NCBI GenBank assembly: GCA_023449275.1
Contig: JAEXJM010000020.1
Span: 6,176 to 70,175 of the forward strand
From: Pseudomonadota bacterium
Lineage (GTDB): Bacteria; Pseudomonadota; Gammaproteobacteria; Burkholderiales; Burkholderiaceae_D
Reading direction: 5' to 3'
DNA length: 64,000 nucleotides
In this document: positions 9,007-18,800 of the stretch, piece by piece
How positions within the stretch are numbered: position 1 is the first letter of the stretch
Layout: each line of letters begins with the position of its first letter
The notes under the pieces: model-generated
The model's database searches: none
The model's input: the letters and a program-made list of their open reading frames with translations, nothing else
What the model was told of the DNA's origin: nothing
Program-made: the position numbers and the translations under genes

Positions 9007-9629
9007 GGTACGACTATACCCGCTTTTCTTAACAGTCCTGTTGTCTCATATAAAGGAAGACCCATAATGCCCGAATAGCTGCCTTCGATATGCCGGATGA
9101 ATTTTCCTGCCAGCCCTTGTATGCCGTATCCTCCAGCCTTGTCGTATGGCTCGCGGGTACTGATGTAGGCTTCGATGTTTTCGGGTGTCAGTTCTGCAAA
9201 GCTCACGCTGGACGTTTGCAGGGCCTGTATAAAAAATTCTCCGTTCCGGATGGCAACACTGGTCAGCACCTGATGGGTTTTTCCGGACAGGCGCTCCATC
9301 ATGAGACAGGCTTCATCCCTGTTTTGGGGTTTTCCCAATATCAGATTGTCCAGTACGACGGTGGTGTCGGCTGTCAGAACCGGATGTCTTGCGATGTGTT
9401 GTGATGTCAGAAATCGCCAGGCACAGTCAGCTTTGCTGCGTGAGAGGCGATTGACATAATCGGCGGCGTTTTCATGGGCCAGAACGGTTTCATCGACCAT
9501 GTCGGCATTGACGGTATCCTGTGCGGGGACATCGAGTACGGAGAACTGGATTCCGATCTGGTTCAGCAGTTCCTGACGTCTCGGACTTTTCGATGCCAGC
9601 CAGATCATGTTTTTTCCGGAATCTGTCAT
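9003..9629 (-). CDS. maf: Maf-like nucleoside triphosphate pyrophosphatase
   Basis: House-cleaning pyrophosphatase that hydrolyses non-canonical or modified NTPs. It has 208 residues. The family signature is at the N-terminus (ASKSPRRQELLNQIG), followed by TADTTVVLD with catalytic acidic residues and the GKPQN...RLSGKTHQVLT block. The start MTDSGKN at 9629 was chosen because it sits 2 bases after the rlmH stop; further upstream the frame runs only through rlmH. An internal ATG (MIWLASKSP, 9608) is the alternative. Confidence 0.9.
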   Translation of the reverse strand: MTDSGKNMIWLASKSPRRQELLNQIGIQFSVLDVPAQDTVNADMVDETVLAHENAADYVNRLSRSKADCAWRFLTSQHIARHPVLTADTTVVLDNLILGKPQNRDEACLMMERLSGKTHQVLTSVAIRNGEFFIQALQTSSVSFAELTPENIEAYISTREPYDKAGGYGIQGLAGKFIRHIEGSYSGIMGLPLYETTGLLRKAGIVVP

Positions 9630-9631
9630 GC

Positions 9632-10102
9632 TTAATTTCGGTGATAGGGATGGTTTTGCAAAATGGTCGAAGCCCGGTAGAGCTGTTCCGTCAAAAGAAT
9701 ACGCACCATGCCATGCGGCAGTGTCAGCGAAGACAGGCGCATGAGCATATCCGCCTTTTTCTTCAGATCGGGATCGAGACCGTCCGCTCCTCCGATGATG
9801 AAAACGATATCCCTGCCATCCTGTTGCCATTGCTTCATACTATTGGCCAGCTGGACAGTGGAATAGTCCCTGCCGTGTTCATCCAGAGCGATGATGCGGG
9901 CGCTTTTGGGAATGACCGACAGTATTTTGGCGGCTTCACCAGCCATGACGGTCTGGGCTGTTTTGCTGCCTGAACGATCGACGGGTTTCAGTTCCTTCAG
10001 CGCGAAATGCCATTCCGGAGGCATTCGTTTGGCATATTCCTGAAACCCTTTTTCAATCCAGTCAGGCATGCGATGACCGACCGCAATAACGGTGACTTGC
10101 AT
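9632..10102 (-). CDS. rlmH: 23S rRNA (pseudouridine1915-N3)-methyltransferase RlmH
   Basis: SPOUT methyltransferase of 156 residues that methylates pseudouridine 1915 in helix 69 of 23S rRNA on assembled 70S ribosomes, using SAM. The start MQVTVIAVGHRMPDWIEKG, the SAM-site loop VFIIGGADGLDP and the C-terminal LTLPHGMVRILLTEQLYRA with terminal HPYHRN are diagnostic. It lies 3 bases after rsfS and 2 bases before maf. Confidence 0.95.
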   Translation of the reverse strand: MQVTVIAVGHRMPDWIEKGFQEYAKRMPPEWHFALKELKPVDRSGSKTAQTVMAGEAAKILSVIPKSARIIALDEHGRDYSTVQLANSMKQWQQDGRDIVFIIGGADGLDPDLKKKADMLMRLSSLTLPHGMVRILLTEQLYRASTILQNHPYHRN

Positions 10103-10105
10103 CTT

Positions 10106-10603
10106 TTAACCTTCAGCCGGTTTTTCTTCCGTCGCTTTTCTTGTTCGTTTGCGCACGGGGCGGGCGTCTGATTTGTCCTTGCCGTCTGTGGCCGTTGTGG
10201 CCGGTTTTGCCCTGGCAGCCGTTTTTCTGACCGTTTTCTTTTTGGGCTCCGCGAGCTTTTTCGCTTCCTCGATATTGATGGGATGCTCACCCCAGATTTC
10301 TTCAAGGCGGTAGTAATTGCGGATGGCCGGTTGCATCAGATGAACGATCATGTCGCCCAGATCGACCAGAACCCATTCGCCGGTATCTTCCCCCTCGATG
10401 CTGATGATATCGCCTCCGGCTTCCTTGACCTTGTCACGCACGGATGCCGCCAGCGCTTTCGTCTGACGGTTGGAATTGCCGGACGCGATGACGATCCGTT
10501 CAAAAAGGCTTGTCAGATTGCCTGTATCGAAGAGGACGATATCTGCCGCCTTGACGTCTTCGAGAGCGTTGATGACCAGAGCCTGTAATTTTTCTATTTC
10601 CAT
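10106..10603 (-). CDS. rsfS: Ribosomal silencing factor RsfS with basic C-terminal tail
   Basis: Binds ribosomal protein uL14 and blocks subunit joining during starvation. The conserved core covers residues 1-115 (ADIVLFDTGNLTSLFERIVI, DTGEWVLVDLGDMIVHLM, RNYYRLEEIW). Beyond it is a tail of about 45 residues rich in Lys, Arg, Ala and Thr (around VRKTAARAKPATTATDGK) that makes the protein longer than the usual 105-130 residues. The tail looks disordered and could bind RNA. The start directly follows the nadD stop without a gap. Confidence 0.92.
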   Translation of the reverse strand: MEIEKLQALVINALEDVKAADIVLFDTGNLTSLFERIVIASGNSNRQTKALAASVRDKVKEAGGDIISIEGEDTGEWVLVDLGDMIVHLMQPAIRNYYRLEEIWGEHPINIEEAKKLAEPKKKTVRKTAARAKPATTATDGKDKSDARPVRKRTRKATEEKPAEG

Positions 10604-11257
10604 TTAATTTTTATATAAATTGTTTTCTTTAATGTATTTCAGAACGGGTTCTGGAACTAATGTAACCGGACTTTGGTCGTTCTGCAACGCTGTTCTGATT
10701 TCCGTCGCCGAAACGTTGATTTGCACTTCACGGGCGAGATACGTTAGACCATAAGGCGACGATTTGATTCTTTCAGGTTCCGCAAACCGTTTTGAGAATT
10801 CATCAGCGATGGCTTTGGGAATCAGCGTCAATGAATTGGACAGGCCGGGACGTGCCGAAACGGCGATATGGGCCAGCTGGAAGAGCTGTCGCCAGTTGTG
10901 CCAGGTATCGAGCCTTAACAACTGGTCGGCTCCCATGATGAAAACGAGGGGTGTCTCCGGGCCGATTTCCTCACGGATGGCTTTCAGTGTGTCGATGGTA
11001 TAGGTGGCACCGGGACGGCTGATTTCCTGTGTATCGACGGTGACCGACAGGTCAAGCGGTTCGAATGCCAGTCTGAGCATGTCGACCCGCTGTTCCGGTG
11101 TCGCTTTCAGCAGGGGTTTTTGCCAGGGATTGCCCGCCGGTAGCAGCCGGAGTTCATTCGTTTTGAACAGATTGCAAAAATATTTCCCAAGTTCGACATG
11201 GCCTACATGAACCGGATCGAAGCTGCCTCCCAAAAGAATAATGCATCGTCTCGTCAA
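10604..11257 (-). CDS. nadD: Nicotinate-nucleotide adenylyltransferase
   Basis: Converts nicotinate mononucleotide and ATP to deamido-NAD in NAD biosynthesis. The 217 residues start with the nucleotidyltransferase motif IILLGGSFDPVHVGH (HxGH type); the C-terminal adenylyl-binding segment is VSATEIRTAL. It heads the run nadD-rsfS-rlmH-maf-rng. In many Burkholderiales hemF lies between purD and nadD; here only 91 bases separate them. Confidence 0.93.
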   Translation of the reverse strand: MTRRCIILLGGSFDPVHVGHVELGKYFCNLFKTNELRLLPAGNPWQKPLLKATPEQRVDMLRLAFEPLDLSVTVDTQEISRPGATYTIDTLKAIREEIGPETPLVFIMGADQLLRLDTWHNWRQLFQLAHIAVSARPGLSNSLTLIPKAIADEFSKRFAEPERIKSSPYGLTYLAREVQINVSATEIRTALQNDQSPVTLVPEPVLKYIKENNLYKN

Positions 11258-11348
11258 ATCGACTCCGTTTAAGCTTGAGTCGTTTTCCGCCTTTCTGAGG
11301 TGACGGGAAACGACGGATTGAACATATCAGCTCATGACATCACAGTCA

Positions 11349-12635
11349 TCATGGACCTGTTTTATACGGTTTCAGCGCTCGCCATCCAATATCTCGCCTG
11401 TATTGTACGCCGTCGAAATGAATGGATTCAACGACGTCATAAGCTGTTTTCTGGGCCATGCGCATGGTGTCGGCCAGTCCGACCACGCAGAGCACCCGTC
11501 CACCGGATGTGACGAGCTTTCCTTCACTGTCCAGTTTCGTTCCCGCATGAAATACGATCTGGTCTTCCGTTTCTTTCGGGATACCGTTAATGACAGCACC
11601 CTTGACCGGATTTTCCGGATAACCGGCTGCCGCAAGAACGACGCCCAGTGCAATGCGCCTGTCCCACTCCAGTTCGACAGTATCCAGTGTCCCGTTGACG
11701 GCATTTTCCATCACATGGACCAGATCGCTTTTGAGGCGCGACATGATCGGCTGTGTTTCAGGATCGCCCATCCGGCAGTTGAATTCCAGTGTTTTCGGAT
11801 TGCCATCCCTGTCGATCATGAGTCCGGCATACAGAAAACCCGTAAAGGGAATGCCGTCTTTTCTCATGCCGTTGACGGTTGGTGTGATGATTTCACGCAA
11901 AACACGTGCGTGCAGGGCAGGGGTAACGATAGGGGCAGGGGAATAAGCGCCCATGCCGCCGGTATTGGGGCCCTGATCATTGTCCCGCAGGCGCTTGTGG
12001 TCCTGGCTGGTCGCCAGTGGGAGGATGTTTTTGCCATCCACCAAAACGATGAAGCTGGCTTCTTCCCCTTCAAGGAATTCCTCGATGACGACCCGTGCAC
12101 CCGCATCGCCCAGCTTGTTGTCCGAGAGCATCATGTCGATAGCGTCGTGTGCTTCCTGTAACGACATGGCGACGATGACACCTTTGCCTGCAGCCAGTCC
12201 GTCCGCCTTGATGACGATAGGCGCACCCTGTTCATCGATGTATCGGTGTGCTGCAGCCAGATCGGAGAAGGTCTGGTATTTCGCTGTCGGAATGCCATGC
12301 CGTTCCATGAACGATTTGGCGAAATCCTTGGAGCTTTCCAGTTGCGCGGCTTCTTTCGTTGGGCCGAAAATTTTCAGGTTCCGCAACCTGAAGATATTGA
12401 CGATTCCGGCAGCCAGCGGGGCTTCTGGGCCGACGACAGTCAGGGCAACGCCGTTCTGAACGGCAAATTCAGCCAGCTCTTCCGGATGGGTGATATTGAC
12501 GTTTTCGAAACGCGGATCCAGAGCCGTTCCGCCGTTTCCCGGAGCAACGTAGATTTTCTGGATTTTTACAGACTGGGCCAGTTTCCATGCCAGAGCATGT
12601 TCCCTGCCACCAGAACCGATCACTAAAATTTTCAT
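11349..12635 (-). CDS. purD: Phosphoribosylamine-glycine ligase
   Basis: Second step of purine synthesis: joins glycine to 5-phosphoribosylamine using ATP. The 428 residues show the N-terminal domain start VIGSGGREHALAWKLAQS, the ATP-grasp region with KADGLAAGKGVIVA and FLEGEEASFIVLVDG, the metal-binding FNCRMGDPETQ and the C-terminal GYPENPVKG. It lies 58 bases downstream of yebC on the same strand, the order usual in betaproteobacteria. Confidence 0.95.
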   Translation of the reverse strand: MKILVIGSGGREHALAWKLAQSVKIQKIYVAPGNGGTALDPRFENVNITHPEELAEFAVQNGVALTVVGPEAPLAAGIVNIFRLRNLKIFGPTKEAAQLESSKDFAKSFMERHGIPTAKYQTFSDLAAAHRYIDEQGAPIVIKADGLAAGKGVIVAMSLQEAHDAIDMMLSDNKLGDAGARVVIEEFLEGEEASFIVLVDGKNILPLATSQDHKRLRDNDQGPNTGGMGAYSPAPIVTPALHARVLREIITPTVNGMRKDGIPFTGFLYAGLMIDRDGNPKTLEFNCRMGDPETQPIMSRLKSDLVHVMENAVNGTLDTVELEWDRRIALGVVLAAAGYPENPVKGAVINGIPKETEDQIVFHAGTKLDSEGKLVTSGGRVLCVVGLADTMRMAQKTAYDVVESIHFDGVQYRRDIGWRALKPYKTGP

Positions 12636-12693
12636 GGAGCGAAATGTTTCCTTGGCTGTTGATCAGGCAGTTTATGACGGACCTGAATGATCC

Positions 12694-13422
12694 TTATTCT
12701 TCGTCGATGACGGCGTTGGTATAGACGTCCTGTACGTCGTCCAGATTTTCAAGGGCATCCAGCAGTTTCTGCATTTTTTCAGCGTCGGCACCCGTAAATT
12801 CGGTTTCCGTGTCGGGTTTCATGACGATTTCCGCCATTTCCGGCACAAAACCTGCCTTTTCCAGTGCTTCCTTGACCTGTGCAAAGTCGCTCGGAGCGCA
12901 GATGACTTCGAAACCGCCTTCATCATCGCTGATGATGTCTTCGGCGCCTGCCTCCAGAGCGGCTTCCATCAGCTTGTCCTCATCGGTACCCGGTGCGAAA
13001 AACAGTTGGCCGCAATGCTTGAACTGGAAAGCGACCGAGCCTTCGGAACCCATGTTGCCGCCGAATTTGGAAAAGGCATGACGGACTTCGGAAACGGTTC
13101 TGACACGGTTGTCGGTCAGGCAGTCGACGATAATGGCAGCACCGTTGATGCCATAGCCTTCGTAACGCACTTCCTCGTAATTGACACCGTCCAGTGTACC
13201 GGTGCCACGTGCGATGGCGCGCTGTACGTTTTCTTTAGGCATGTTGGCTGCAGTCGCTTTTTCGGCAGCCAGTCGCAAGCGTGGATTGCTGTTGATGTCG
13301 CCACCGCCCATTCTGGCAGCCACGGTGATTTCCTTGATCAGCCGGGTCCAGATTTTTCCGCGTTTTGCGTCGGCAGCGGCTTTTTTGTGTTTAATATTGG
13401 CCCATTTACTGTGTCCAGACAT
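12694..13422 (-). CDS. yebC: YebC/PmpR-family (TACO1-like) protein
   Basis: 242 residues of the YebC family, with the invariant start MSGHSKWANIKHKKAAADAKRGK and the core MPKENVQRAIARGTG and GYGINGAAIIVDCLTDNR. Family members have been described as transcription regulators (PmpR) and, more recently, as factors that help translation through difficult peptide motifs; the sequence cannot decide which applies. First gene of the minus-strand block, with about 215 bases of divergent intergenic DNA before glk. Confidence 0.93.
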   Translation of the reverse strand: MSGHSKWANIKHKKAAADAKRGKIWTRLIKEITVAARMGGGDINSNPRLRLAAEKATAANMPKENVQRAIARGTGTLDGVNYEEVRYEGYGINGAAIIVDCLTDNRVRTVSEVRHAFSKFGGNMGSEGSVAFQFKHCGQLFFAPGTDEDKLMEAALEAGAEDIISDDEGGFEVICAPSDFAQVKEALEKAGFVPEMAEIVMKPDTETEFTGADAEKMQKLLDALENLDDVQDVYTNAVIDEE

Positions 13423-13584
13423 CTTGTTCTTTCTGTGAAAAGTTAGCTAAATCGACAGTGAATTTTATCATACTGTAACAGCCTGAAAAATCGCGTTATT
13501 CATCTGTTTGTACAATTTTGTGTGGAATTGCCGGACAATTCGCATGGTATTGAAGGGAATGACGTTTTCAAATGCCGGTGAACG

Positions 13585-13606
13585 TGGCATGCTCGAGGGC
13601 ATGCCA
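13585..13606. repeat. 8-base inverted repeat in the glk leader
   Basis: TGGCATGC (13585-13592) and GCATGCCA (13599-13606) form a perfect stem with a 6-base loop, ending 30 bases before the glk ATG. It could be an operator or an mRNA hairpin; no known consensus was recognised. Confidence 0.45.
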
Positions 13607-13636
13607 ATAATTGTGATGGATGAATTCAAATAGCCT

Positions 13637-14626
13637 ATGGAACGTTTTCCCAGACTGATCGGCGATGTCGGAGGGACGAATGCCCGTTTTGCGATTGAAA
13701 CGGCACCAGCCTGTTTTCACGCCCGGGCAATTTTCGCCAACACGGATTTTGCCAGCTTCGCCAGTGTCATGCATCATTACCTGTCACAGGAAGCATCGGT
13801 TGCTGCGGGTGCGAAAAGCCTGAAATGTGCCGCTGTCGCGATCGCCAACCCCATTGAAGGCGACTGGATCAAAATGACGAATTCGGCATGGGCTTTTTCC
13901 ATTGAAGCCATCAAGGCCGAATTCGGTTTTGAGGTTTTGCTGATGGTGAACGATTTCACGGCGCTTGCCATGGCGCTTCCCTCATTGTCCGACCGGTTTG
14001 TGAAACAGTGTGGCGGAAAAGCGGCCAGTGCAGGAAAGGCCATAGGCCTGATCGGGGCAGGGACAGGGCTGGGAGTATCGGGACTGATCCCGGCCGGAGA
14101 GCTGTGGGTGCCACTGGAGGCGGAAGGAGGGCATGTTTCTTTTTCTCCTTCAGACGAACTTGAAATCGACATTTTCCAACGGGCAAAAAAGAAATACGGT
14201 CATGTTTCCGCCGAACGTTTCCTTTCGGGATCGGGAATCGGGTTCCTTCATGATTTGCTGTCTGAAATAAAGGGGACTGAAAAACGTTCCTTGCCGGCAG
14301 GCGACATCATTGGGCGGGCCATCCGTGAAAATGATGGTTTGTGCAGCCTGACGATAGAGGTTTTCTGCAGGATGTTCGGAACGGTAGCCGGCAATCTGGC
14401 CCTGACGCTGGGAGCGAAAGGGGGGATTTATGTCGGAGGAGGCATTGTTCCACGTCTGGGCGAACGGTTTTTCGTTTCCGGTTTCAGAAAACGGTTTGAG
14501 GACAAGGGACGTTTTTCAAATTATCTTGCTGAAATACCGGTATTCGTCATTACGGATACCTGTGCCGCGTTCGGCGGGGTTTCCCTGCTACTGGACAATT
14601 ATCTGGACAGATCGTCTGTTCTCTAG
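13637..14626 (+). CDS. glk: Glucokinase
   Basis: ATP-dependent phosphorylation of glucose to glucose 6-phosphate in the cytoplasm. The 329 residues belong to the Glk (ROK-unlike, proteobacterial) type: phosphate loop LIGDVGGTNARFAIE, catalytic-base region LMVNDFTALAMALP, IGLIGAGTGLGVSGLIP, and EGGHVSFSP with the sugar-binding Glu/His. A lone transcription unit, convergent with ispH with only 2 bases between the stop codons and no obvious terminator between them. Confidence 0.9.
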   Translation: MERFPRLIGDVGGTNARFAIETAPACFHARAIFANTDFASFASVMHHYLSQEASVAAGAKSLKCAAVAIANPIEGDWIKMTNSAWAFSIEAIKAEFGFEVLLMVNDFTALAMALPSLSDRFVKQCGGKAASAGKAIGLIGAGTGLGVSGLIPAGELWVPLEAEGGHVSFSPSDELEIDIFQRAKKKYGHVSAERFLSGSGIGFLHDLLSEIKGTEKRSLPAGDIIGRAIRENDGLCSLTIEVFCRMFGTVAGNLALTLGAKGGIYVGGGIVPRLGERFFVSGFRKRFEDKGRFSNYLAEIPVFVITDTCAAFGGVSLLLDNYLDRSSVL

Positions 14627-14628
14627 TG

Positions 14629-15561
14629 TCAGGCTTTTTGCGGTTTCAATCCTTTGGGCAAGGGGAAATTCAGGTTTTCCTTGAGGCCATCCTGTTCGAT
14701 GATGGAATCGGCGCCATGGCGTTTGAGCAGGGCGATGACTTCCTGAACCAGTATTTCGGGGGCGGATGCCCCTGCCGTAATGCCGACAACATGATGTCCC
14801 CTGAACCATGCGATGTCGATTTGGCTGGCATTGTCCACCATATGGGCGATGGCTCCGTTTTTCTCGGCGATTTCCCGCAGGCGATTCGAGTTCGAGCTGT
14901 TCCTGCTGCCGACGACAATGATCAGAGTCGCTTTTTCGGCCAGGTGCTTGACCGCTTCCTGACGGTTTGTTGTGGCATAACAGATGTCAGCCTGCTTGGG
15001 CTCGGCGATAGCCGGAAACCTTTTTTTCAGCTCATGGATGATTTCAGCCGTATCGTCGACGGATAAGGTCGTCTGGGAAACGTAGGCCAGGGTTTCGGGA
15101 TTTTCGACTTCGAGTCGTTCAATGTCCCTGAGGCTGTCGACCAGATACATACCCGTATCGGACTGTCCCATTGTCCCTTCGACTTCCGGATGGCCCTTGT
15201 GGCCGATGACGATGATATCGCTTCCGTTTTTCCGATTTTTGGCGACTTCGACGTGTACCTTGGTCACCAGAGGACAGGTCGCGTCAAACAACTTCAGATT
15301 CCTGCTTTCCGCGTCTTTGCGGATTGCGCGGGAAACACCGTGGGCCGAGAAGATCAGAACGCTTCCGGATGGAACTTCGTCCAGTTCCTCGATGAAGATG
15401 GCACCCATCTCTTTCAGACGGTTGACAACGTAAGTGTTGTGAACGATCTCATGGCGGACGTAAACGGGTTTTCCGAAAAGGTCCAGTGCCCGTTCCACGG
15501 TTTCAATGGCGCGTTTGACACCTGCGCAAAAACCTCTGGGTTGTGCCAATATCAGTTGCAT
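14629..15561 (-). CDS. ispH: 4-hydroxy-3-methylbut-2-enyl diphosphate reductase
   Basis: Last step of the MEP isoprenoid pathway, making IPP and DMAPP with a [4Fe-4S] cluster. The 310 residues contain the three cluster cysteines: PRGFCAGV (Cys12), DATCPLVTK, and the conserved GITAGASAPE region preceded by ADICYATTNRQ. The start MQLILAQPRGF is the family start. In many betaproteobacteria it sits next to an FKBP isomerase and radC; here about 5.8 kb of AT-rich DNA with the giant helicase separates them. Confidence 0.95.
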   Translation of the reverse strand: MQLILAQPRGFCAGVKRAIETVERALDLFGKPVYVRHEIVHNTYVVNRLKEMGAIFIEELDEVPSGSVLIFSAHGVSRAIRKDAESRNLKLFDATCPLVTKVHVEVAKNRKNGSDIIVIGHKGHPEVEGTMGQSDTGMYLVDSLRDIERLEVENPETLAYVSQTTLSVDDTAEIIHELKKRFPAIAEPKQADICYATTNRQEAVKHLAEKATLIIVVGSRNSSNSNRLREIAEKNGAIAHMVDNASQIDIAWFRGHHVVGITAGASAPEILVQEVIALLKRHGADSIIEQDGLKENLNFPLPKGLKPQKA

Positions 15562-15756
15562 GTTTGAATGCTCGTCGAAGAAAAAAAGATATGAGTATAA
15601 TTTTTTTGTTAATTCTGGAAGACTTTTCTTAGTGCCTTATACAAAGGACTTTGGGAGAAATACCCATTTTTAAGGTAATGACTTGGTAATCGTGTCTATA
15701 TCTGCGCTTTGCGGTGAGTTGCTTTCAACATCACTCGTCTTGATACAAAAATATAC

Positions 15757-15783
15757 CTTTTATTTGTCAATACCAAATAAAAG
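15757..15783. repeat. Perfect 10-base AT-rich inverted repeat
   Basis: CTTTTATTTG (15757-15766) and CAAATAAAAG (15774-15783) surround a 7-base loop, 50 bases after the helicase stop and 196 bases before the ispH start. The stem has almost no GC, so it is an unlikely rho-independent terminator. It may be an operator, or mark the edge of the inserted segment. The rest of 15562-15832 shows no gene. Confidence 0.55.
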
Positions 15784-15832
15784 ACAAGAATTTCCGTATC
15801 GTACTATTATAAAGGTGAACATACAAACTAAA

Positions 15833-18800
15833 TTAACTTTGATGTTCTATACAAACCTTACCATCAACCTCTATTACTTCATTGTTTTCAAGCATATATT
15901 TATAAACCTTGCGAAGTGAACAAATTATATTTTCTCCTGTACGCTTAAAGCCAAATTCTCTGGCTGTAACAATAAATAAATCGTCTGGTGTAATACCAAA
16001 GCTATGTTGAGCTATTGTCTTCATTGCCAATGCCAACTCCTCATCACATATGTAGGCGATAGGACGCAAATAATCATCATTGGGATTAGGAACTCGTACT
16101 TTAATGTCTGCAAAATCTCTTATTCTCACAAAATCATTTTTATCTTTTATTATCAGTCCATTTAGGTGATTGCAGAAAATATGTTGCACCTCATTGCGAA
16201 CAACAGAAGTAGCTTTTTGACGACCATAGACAGGAGCAATACGCCTACACAGTTCTTCAAAGTGAATAGGCTGTTCTAATGAGATAATATCCCACGCAAT
16301 ATCATATCCCTCTTTTACGTTTTCGTTATCATCAACAATATTTAGAGGATATGCCCGTTTGTACAAATCAAAACCATAGCCCCTATCGCTAACCTCTGAC
16401 GGTTCAATCTTTTCTTCAATTTCAATTATAGGAATTACTGTATCAGCTTCGCTGTTAGTGTCATCGAAAATATCACTATCCTCCAATTCTAAAACTACAT
16501 GACTAAGTGCCTTTTCAACAGCATTTATGAGTTTTTCCTCTTCGTTCTTTGGGTCTCTTATCCAATCTGTTGACCATATACGATAAATAGTCCAGCCCAT
16601 GTCTTCAAGTATAGACTGACGCAATCTATCTCGTTCACGGGCAGTACGAGAACTATGATATGCAGCTCCATCACACTCTATGCCAATAGCAAATTTATCA
16701 CTTTGTGTTGGATGTTTAACCGCCATATCAATACGGAATCCGGAACAACCAACTTGCGTTACTACATTATAGCCTTTTGATTGAAGAAAATCATATACTG
16801 CTTCTTCAAAAGGTGAGTCAAAGTCCAAATCATAATTAAATGTGAGTTCTTTTTCCAAAGCAATAATGCCTTGTTGAGCAAAATCAATATATGAACGCAA
16901 CATCTTTACACCGTCCCAGGATACTTTATCCAAATCGATGTCGGTCGGAACAATAGAACCAACCAGTTTTACATTATACTTAGCCCGTGTAATAGCCACA
17001 TTAAGTCGGCGATAACCACCATCACGACTTAATGGACCAAAGTTCATATGCATTATACCCTTGCTGTCTTTTGCATAGCCAATGCTAAAGATAATAGTAT
17101 CACGCTCATCACCTTGTACATTTTCAAGATTCTTGATGAAGAAAGGTTCTTCCTTATCCTCAATAAAGAACTTGTCAAAGCAAGGATTTTGCAATCTTTT
17201 ATGACGAATGGCAGCGTCAACAGCGTTTTGCTGAGCCTCACTAAATGTTACAACTCCAAGAGAACGATCAGGGTGCTTCTTGAAATGTTCAAATACTAAA
17301 TCGGAAACCTTTCTTGCTTCAGCAATATTATTCTTCTTACCCCCCCTATCATATACACCATCCTTCACGTAAATATACTCTACACCACAATCAGGAGCAC
17401 TTTCTGTTGATGAGGGAAAAGTAATAAGTTGGTTTTTGTAAATATTAATATTAGAGAATGCAATAAGGTGTTCGTGGCGACTTCGGTAGTGCCATCTCAA
17501 ACTACGTTCAGGTAAAACAGCTACAGCTTCATCCAAAATTGATTCGTATGCTCCGGCATCACTATCATCAATTACTTCGTCAGAATCAACATCAAAATCC
17601 TCATTGTTAAGCGATGTTGAGAAGAAACTTGTTGGCGGCAGCTGCTTTGTATCACCGACAATAATTACTTGCTTACCGCGCATAATTGCACCAATCGCAT
17701 CTTCCGTATGTACCTGCGAAGCCTCGTCAAAGATTACCAAATCAAAATCGTAACTCTGTGCTTCCAGAAATACACTTACCGACAGCGGTGACATCATAAA
17801 GCAAGGACGCAACGATGTTACGAGATTAGGTATAGCCATAAAAAGTTTACGCAACGGCATAAGTCGCCTTTGCTTGTTAAGCTCCCTCTTTAATATAGCA
17901 ATCTCGTCTCTTGCCCCATTAATTGTATTAAAGTCGGGGATTCGGCTTAATGCTCGCTCTCTTACTCTTGCTTGTGCAATTTTGAATTGTCCCTTATCGA
18001 GTTCACAGAATTCATTAATGGTTTGAGTCTGTATTCTTCCTCTAAAATTCTGCACAGCAGGAAAATTTGGCAATACTGCATCCAGCCATAAATGGTAGAA
18101 ACGCTTAAGGTACGCATCTACGATATAATCAGGATCAATATCAAACTCTTCAACTTTATTGATATATTCACCAAGCTCTGCATTGTTGCATTTTTCTCGA
18201 TTAGAACAATAGTCCACCCATTCTTCCAACAAATATTTTTTATCCTTACATAAAACCATACGATTGGTTAAGTCAAGGATGTTATACCTATAAAAGTCTT
18301 TACCATTATTGAAAAGAGATGCAAACCACTCTATGCTTTTTTGTAAGCTATTCTTTCGCTCAGAAATTGAAAGACTTTCATCATTGCAATATGATATAGC
18401 TCTACTATTCCCACAAATATCTTCTATAAAAGATTTAGGAAGATTGTGCAAGGTTATGAGATTCCTTAATTCAATAGCATATTTCAAGGCTTCTGTTAAT
18501 CTATCCCAGTCTGTATCTATACCGTTATAATAATCTTTATATAAGTTGCAGATTATGTCTTTTTGTGTCGTTAATTCTTTATTTAGTACATTAAGAGATA
18601 TAAGTAACTCTAAATCAGAGATTACAGAATCATAATTACAATACGCCTTACGTATATTTATTAAGCCCTTGTACTCTAAAATAAATTTTGTTGCTGTAGT
18701 ATTGATAACCTCTACATATATTCTGATGTCATTCCACTTGGTAGTTTTATTAAAATCACATTTCAAGATAGAAACTAGTTGTTCGAAAGCAGACTCTATG

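Noticed and set aside
11260..11282. CGACTC/GAGTCG hairpin between nadD and purD as purD terminator
   Set aside because: The T run is on the wrong side for the minus-strand purD transcript, and the loop is long.
15683..15919. 78-codon plus frame at the end of the helicase gene
   Set aside because: It overlaps the helicase 3' end and is AT-rich hydrophobic sequence without a ribosome site.
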